From positions 1-26,634 of IMG/VR virus record IMGVR_UViG_3300046385_000099: 26,634 nt of DNA. One strand, 5' to 3'. Positions 24,591 to 26,634 of this stretch are shown one piece after another. The stretch is from a virus. Under the pieces are notes generated by a model, which was given only the letters and a program-made list of their open reading frames with translations, was not told where the DNA came from and searched no databases. Position 1 is the stretch's first letter. Every line of letters starts with the position of its first letter. The position numbers were made by a program, and so were the translations under genes.

Positions 24591-24598
24591 CATAAATA
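24591..24598 (+). promoter_or_regulatory. late-promoter-like box CATAAATA
   Basis: CATAAATA matches seven of eight positions of the T4 late consensus TATAAATA and ends exactly 5 nt before the ATG of the HNH gene. With T4 spacing the transcript would begin at the A of that ATG. A late promoter belonging to a homing endonuclease gene has precedent in T4 (I-TevI). No ribosome-binding site lies between box and ATG. Confidence 0.6.
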
Positions 24599-24603
24599 CT
24601 TTT

Positions 24604-25344
24604 ATGAAAAAGAGAATAAATTACAGACGAATATGGGTAGCTTATCATGGCAAAATTCCCAAGGATATAGACGGGCGATCGTTTGACATACATCACTTAG
24701 ATGGTAATAGTGATAACAATAGCATTGGCAATTTAATAGCTATATCAGCATACGAACATTATTGCATACATAGAGATAAAGGCGAGTTTGGCGCTGCTGC
24801 AATGATTGCTAGACGAATGAAAACTAAGCCTAGCGACTTGTCCGAAACTGTTAAATTGCAAATGAAAAAGTTAATCGAATCGGGCCAACATAATTTCTCG
24901 GTTAAAGGATTTGTTAGTGTCAGGGATAAAGATGGTAATAATATGCGAGTAAGTAAAGACGACCTGAGATTTATCTCAGGTGAGTTAGTTGGAGTTAACA
25001 CTGGATTTGTTACTGTTAAGGATAAAGATGGTAATAATATGCGAGTTAGCAAAAACGACGATCGTCTTAAAACAGGTGAGTTAGTTGGAGTTAATACTGG
25101 ATTTGTTACTGTTAAGGATAAAGATAGTAATAGTATGCGAGTAAGTAAAGATGACCTGAGATTTATCTCAGGTGAATTAAAAAGTATCAATTGTGGGAAA
25201 ATTGGATATAACCTTGGTCGAACCTGGACCCAAACAAATAAGCGTCCGACTGTAAAATGTCCACACTGTGCTAAAGAAGGTGACATTAGCCCAATGAAAC
25301 AACATCATTTCGATAATTGTAAATATAAAATAGGAATAGTATGA
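24604..25344 (+). CDS. HNH homing endonuclease with three tandem repeats and C-terminal zinc-finger-like motif
   Basis: This is a 246-aa free-standing mobile endonuclease. The HNH core lies at residues 7-57: YRRIWVAYHG, then DIHHLDGNSDNNSIGNL (H30, H31, N38, N43) and a final YEHYCIH. Residues 102-196 are three copies of a 31-32-residue unit (GFVxVxDKDxNxMRVSK...SGEL), probably a modular DNA-contacting region like those of other phage homing enzymes. The C-terminus has C219-x2-C222 and H235-x3-C239, a zinc-finger-like end shared by many phage HNH and GIY-YIG endonucleases. It is visibly more AT-rich than its neighbours, has its own promoter-like box, no Shine-Dalgarno, and ends as ATGA with thyX. 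Expected role: cleave thyX in phages lacking it and spread by repair. Confidence 0.88.
   Translation: MKKRINYRRIWVAYHGKIPKDIDGRSFDIHHLDGNSDNNSIGNLIAISAYEHYCIHRDKGEFGAAAMIARRMKTKPSDLSETVKLQMKKLIESGQHNFSVKGFVSVRDKDGNNMRVSKDDLRFISGELVGVNTGFVTVKDKDGNNMRVSKNDDRLKTGELVGVNTGFVTVKDKDSNSMRVSKDDLRFISGELKSINCGKIGYNLGRTWTQTNKRPTVKCPHCAKEGDISPMKQHHFDNCKYKIGIV
24962..24981 (+). repeat. inverted repeat in HNH repeat unit 1
   Basis: ACCTGAG-ATTTAT-CTCAGGT is a perfect 7-bp stem, extendable to 9 bp through the loop edges. It encodes part of DDLRFISGE and is absent from unit 2. Confidence 0.8.
25154..25173 (+). repeat. inverted repeat in HNH repeat unit 3
   Basis: This is an exact copy of the 20-nt inverted repeat in unit 1, again with a 6-nt ATTTAT loop. 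It could fold in mRNA and slow translation of the endonuclease or protect the transcript, or simply reflect the duplicated coding unit. Confidence 0.8.
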
Positions 25345-26021
25345 AAGTAGAATTAGTATCGCATTCAGCCCCATCAACCGAGATGGTAGGAAACGGGATA
25401 ACCGACTTGCAGGAATTGGTGGCATTTTGTGCTCGAGTAAGCAATCCAGATAATCAGTATAATACTGAAACAAGTGAAAAACTGATTAATTACTTGATCA
25501 AACATAAACATTTTAGTCCACTTGAGATGGCTAGCGTATGCATGTCGATTGAGACCACCAGAGATATCGCCAGGCAGATCCTTCGCCACCGTAGTTTTTC
25601 ATTCCAAGAGTTTAGCCAACGTTATGCAGACCCTACCACGGACTTAGGCTTTGTTGTTAGAGACGCACGCCTACAGGACACAAAAAATCGTCAAAACAGT
25701 GTAGACTTAGACTTAACTGATGCTGATCAGCGTGAATTAAACAACTTGTGGATTGAAAAACAACAGGATGTTATTTGCCAAGCTAAACATGCGTATAACT
25801 GGGCAATTGCGAACGGAATTGCAAAAGAACAGGCCAGAGTTGTTCTGCCTGAGGGCAATACCGTCAGCCGTTTGTACATGAATGGTACGCTGAGAAGTTG
25901 GTGTCACTTCATTGAATTACGTAGTGCAAATGGTACACAGAAAGAGCATCAGTTAGTTGCCTTGGCCTGTGCAAAAGCTATTGCAGCCATTTACCCGACT
26001 GCTAACAACTTAATCTCCTAA
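25341..26021 (+). CDS. thyX: flavin-dependent thymidylate synthase ThyX
   Basis: This 226-aa enzyme makes dTMP from dUMP with methylene-tetrahydrofolate, FAD and NADPH, supporting phage DNA synthesis. The ThyX signature is seen as R82-HRSFSFQEFSQRY-Y95 (general form RHRxxSxNExSxR, with Q in place of N, as in other phage copies). CARVSNPDNQYNT near residue 30 and the C-terminal LPEGNTVSRLYMNGTLRSW and RSANGTQKEHQ also fit phage ThyX. The start overlaps the HNH stop (ATGA at 25341-25344) with AGGA upstream, so translation may now depend on the HNH transcript. The last 12 nt overlap the opposite-strand gene. A remnant of another thyX 5' end lies 830 nt upstream. Confidence 0.93.
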   Translation: MKVELVSHSAPSTEMVGNGITDLQELVAFCARVSNPDNQYNTETSEKLINYLIKHKHFSPLEMASVCMSIETTRDIARQILRHRSFSFQEFSQRYADPTTDLGFVVRDARLQDTKNRQNSVDLDLTDADQRELNNLWIEKQQDVICQAKHAYNWAIANGIAKEQARVVLPEGNTVSRLYMNGTLRSWCHFIELRSANGTQKEHQLVALACAKAIAAIYPTANNLIS

Positions 26022-26634
26022 CTCTTTTGTGGCAGTTAACGAACCATCTGCGTTCTGCCACAAAAATCCCCAAGCGTTATTATAACGTGTAATGGTCGGT
26101 AAGCTGGGCCATTTTGTTTTATACTTCAAGTATTTCTCATTTGGCCAAATATCATTGATCAGTTGTTTTGCTGGCAACTTGTATGTGTTCCATTTTCCGC
26201 CTACTTTAGCTTCGTTAGTATACAATGCCCACTGTTGATATTGTGTACTATCAAAGAAGTTTACAACATTGCCGGCCATGTATTCAGCTTGCTGTGCAGT
26301 TGGAGCATGCATTGCCATACGATACTTGACAGCTTGCCACTTCATTGCATAGTTTAACCACCATAGGAAATCGTGATTGGTGTTGATAGGAACTGGACTT
26401 GCTGCTACCAATGCTCGTAACATTTCCTCACGTTCTTCTCTGTACGGTTCTTTTTTGTTTAACAACCAAGGAAGCGTTTCAGTTTCCCAATCACCGTGAA
26501 TAGCATCAAAGTTATTTGAGTTATCCATGTAGCTTTTTAATGTCAAGCTACCAAACAAGTTATCGGCACATTCGCCAGTGACACACACATTCTTTGGATC
26601 CGTTACAATGTCATAAAACTGATTGCTTGGTAAT
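26010..26634 (-). CDS. asparagine-synthase-like protein, C-terminal part (5' end outside window)
   Basis: The frame is open from the right edge to TAA at 26012-26010 and gives 207 residues. Near the start of the visible part is VCVTGECADNLFGS, which corresponds to the TGEGADELFGGY motif of the asparagine synthase synthetase domain, preceded by QFYDIVTDP. The ATP pyrophosphatase SGGxDS loop would lie upstream, outside the window. An initiator GTG at 26588 is possible but would remove the start of this domain, so I treat the gene as 5'-truncated by the window. It runs opposite to everything else here and meets thyX tail-to-tail. In Glu-Cys-Ala the family's usual Glu-Gly-Ala is altered. It is a second member of the superfamily represented at 22051. 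Confidence 0.68.
   Translation of the reverse strand, partial: LPSNQFYDIVTDPKNVCVTGECADNLFGSLTLKSYMDNSNNFDAIHGDWETETLPWLLNKKEPYREEREEMLRALVAASPVPINTNHDFLWWLNYAMKWQAVKYRMAMHAPTAQQAEYMAGNVVNFFDSTQYQQWALYTNEAKVGGKWNTYKLPAKQLINDIWPNEKYLKYKTKWPSLPTITRYNNAWGFLWQNADGSLTATKELGD
26025..26065. repeat. inverted repeat at the convergent thyX / asparagine-synthase-like junction
   Basis: TTTTGTGGCAG (26025-26035) and CTGCCACAAAA (26055-26065) are perfect 11-bp arms around a 19-nt loop, just 4 nt after the thyX stop and inside the last codons of the minus-strand gene. The A/T ends of the arms resemble a bidirectional terminator, but no long T run follows on either strand. It may act as a 3'-end stabiliser or weak terminator for both transcripts. 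Confidence 0.45.

Larger units (their letters stand above)
24907..25191 (+). repeat. three tandem 96-nt units inside the HNH gene
   Basis: Units lie at 24907-25002, 25003-25098 and 25099-25191. Units 1 and 2 share the ending ELVGVNT, units 2 and 3 share the opening GFVTVKDKD, and units 1 and 3 share the segment DDLRFISGEL. That mosaic suggests duplication followed by gene conversion. Synonymous differences between units are few, so the expansion looks recent. Confidence 0.92.

Noticed and set aside
24759-25286. Long minus-strand open frame across the HNH gene
   Set aside because: It is the antisense shadow of the HNH repeats; its own repetitive Ser/Leu/Thr/Pro composition simply mirrors the repeat units, and it has no ribosome-binding site.
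24561-25400. Group I intron in thyX containing the HNH gene, with the 24511 frame as exon 1
   Set aside because: The downstream ThyX has its own complete N-terminus and start, so joining would duplicate residues. Only about 40 nt of non-coding sequence lies before the HNH gene and none after it, too little for a group I core, and no P7-like conserved elements are seen.
1-26634. CRISPR arrays, tRNA or rRNA genes, insertion sequences
   Set aside because: No regularly spaced direct repeats other than the in-gene HNH and GGY repeats were seen, and there is no cloverleaf-like or rRNA-like sequence and no transposase in any gap.

Overview
The window is a piece of a T4-like (tailed, contractile, myovirus-type) bacteriophage genome. 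The evidence is the adjacent baseplate wedge genes of the gp25 and gp6 families, a very large virion protein directly behind them, tail-fibre-type proteins, tight same-strand packing with many ATGA and TAATG start/stop overlaps, short AT-rich gaps carrying TAAATA late-promoter-like boxes, a phage-type ThyX thymidylate synthase and a free-standing HNH homing endonuclease. The style resembles T4-like phages of marine and freshwater bacteria. No photosynthesis or other host-diagnostic gene lies in this window, so the host stays open.

Layout: (1) 1-12333, baseplate: the tail end of an upstream gene, gp25-like, gp6-like (1042 aa) and a 2900-aa structural protein. (2) 12366-15492, fibre/virion region: a 208-aa virion-like protein, a 357-aa tail-fibre-type protein, a 323-aa protein with a Gly-Gly-Tyr repeat loop, and a 114-aa small protein. 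(3) 15494-24502, an accessory cassette of enzymes on one strand with no gap larger than 15 nt, apart from a frame-ambiguous junction at 19873-19975: three GT-A glycosyltransferase-like proteins (two are tandem paralogues), two unknown proteins, a Rossmann/methyltransferase-like protein, a 100-aa Asp/Asn beta-hydroxylase-like dioxygenase, a PP-loop (asparagine-synthase-like) ATPase flanked by two GNAT-like proteins, and a lipid desaturase. (4) 24503-26021, thymidylate synthesis plus a mobile gene: an 18-codon remnant of a second thyX 5' end, an HNH endonuclease with three 32-residue repeats and a zinc-finger-like tail, and an intact thyX. (5) 26010-26634, on the opposite strand and running off the window: a second asparagine-synthase-like protein that overlaps the thyX stop tail-to-tail.

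How the genes may work together: regions 1 and 2 build the baseplate and receptor-contacting structures and would be expressed late. Region 3 looks like a co-translated small-molecule or surface modification pathway (glycosyl transfer, acyl transfer, amide-type ligation, hydroxylation, methylation, desaturation). Its position right behind the fibre genes suggests modification of the virion or of the host envelope, but the product cannot be read from sequence. Region 4 supplies dTMP and records the arrival of a homing endonuclease.

Most notable signals: TAAATA boxes lie in every intergenic gap of about 30 nt or more, three of them exactly 5 nt before an ATG, which predicts leaderless late mRNAs. 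There is a thyX 'ghost' 5' of the HNH gene. The accessory cassette has an unusual combination of enzymes.
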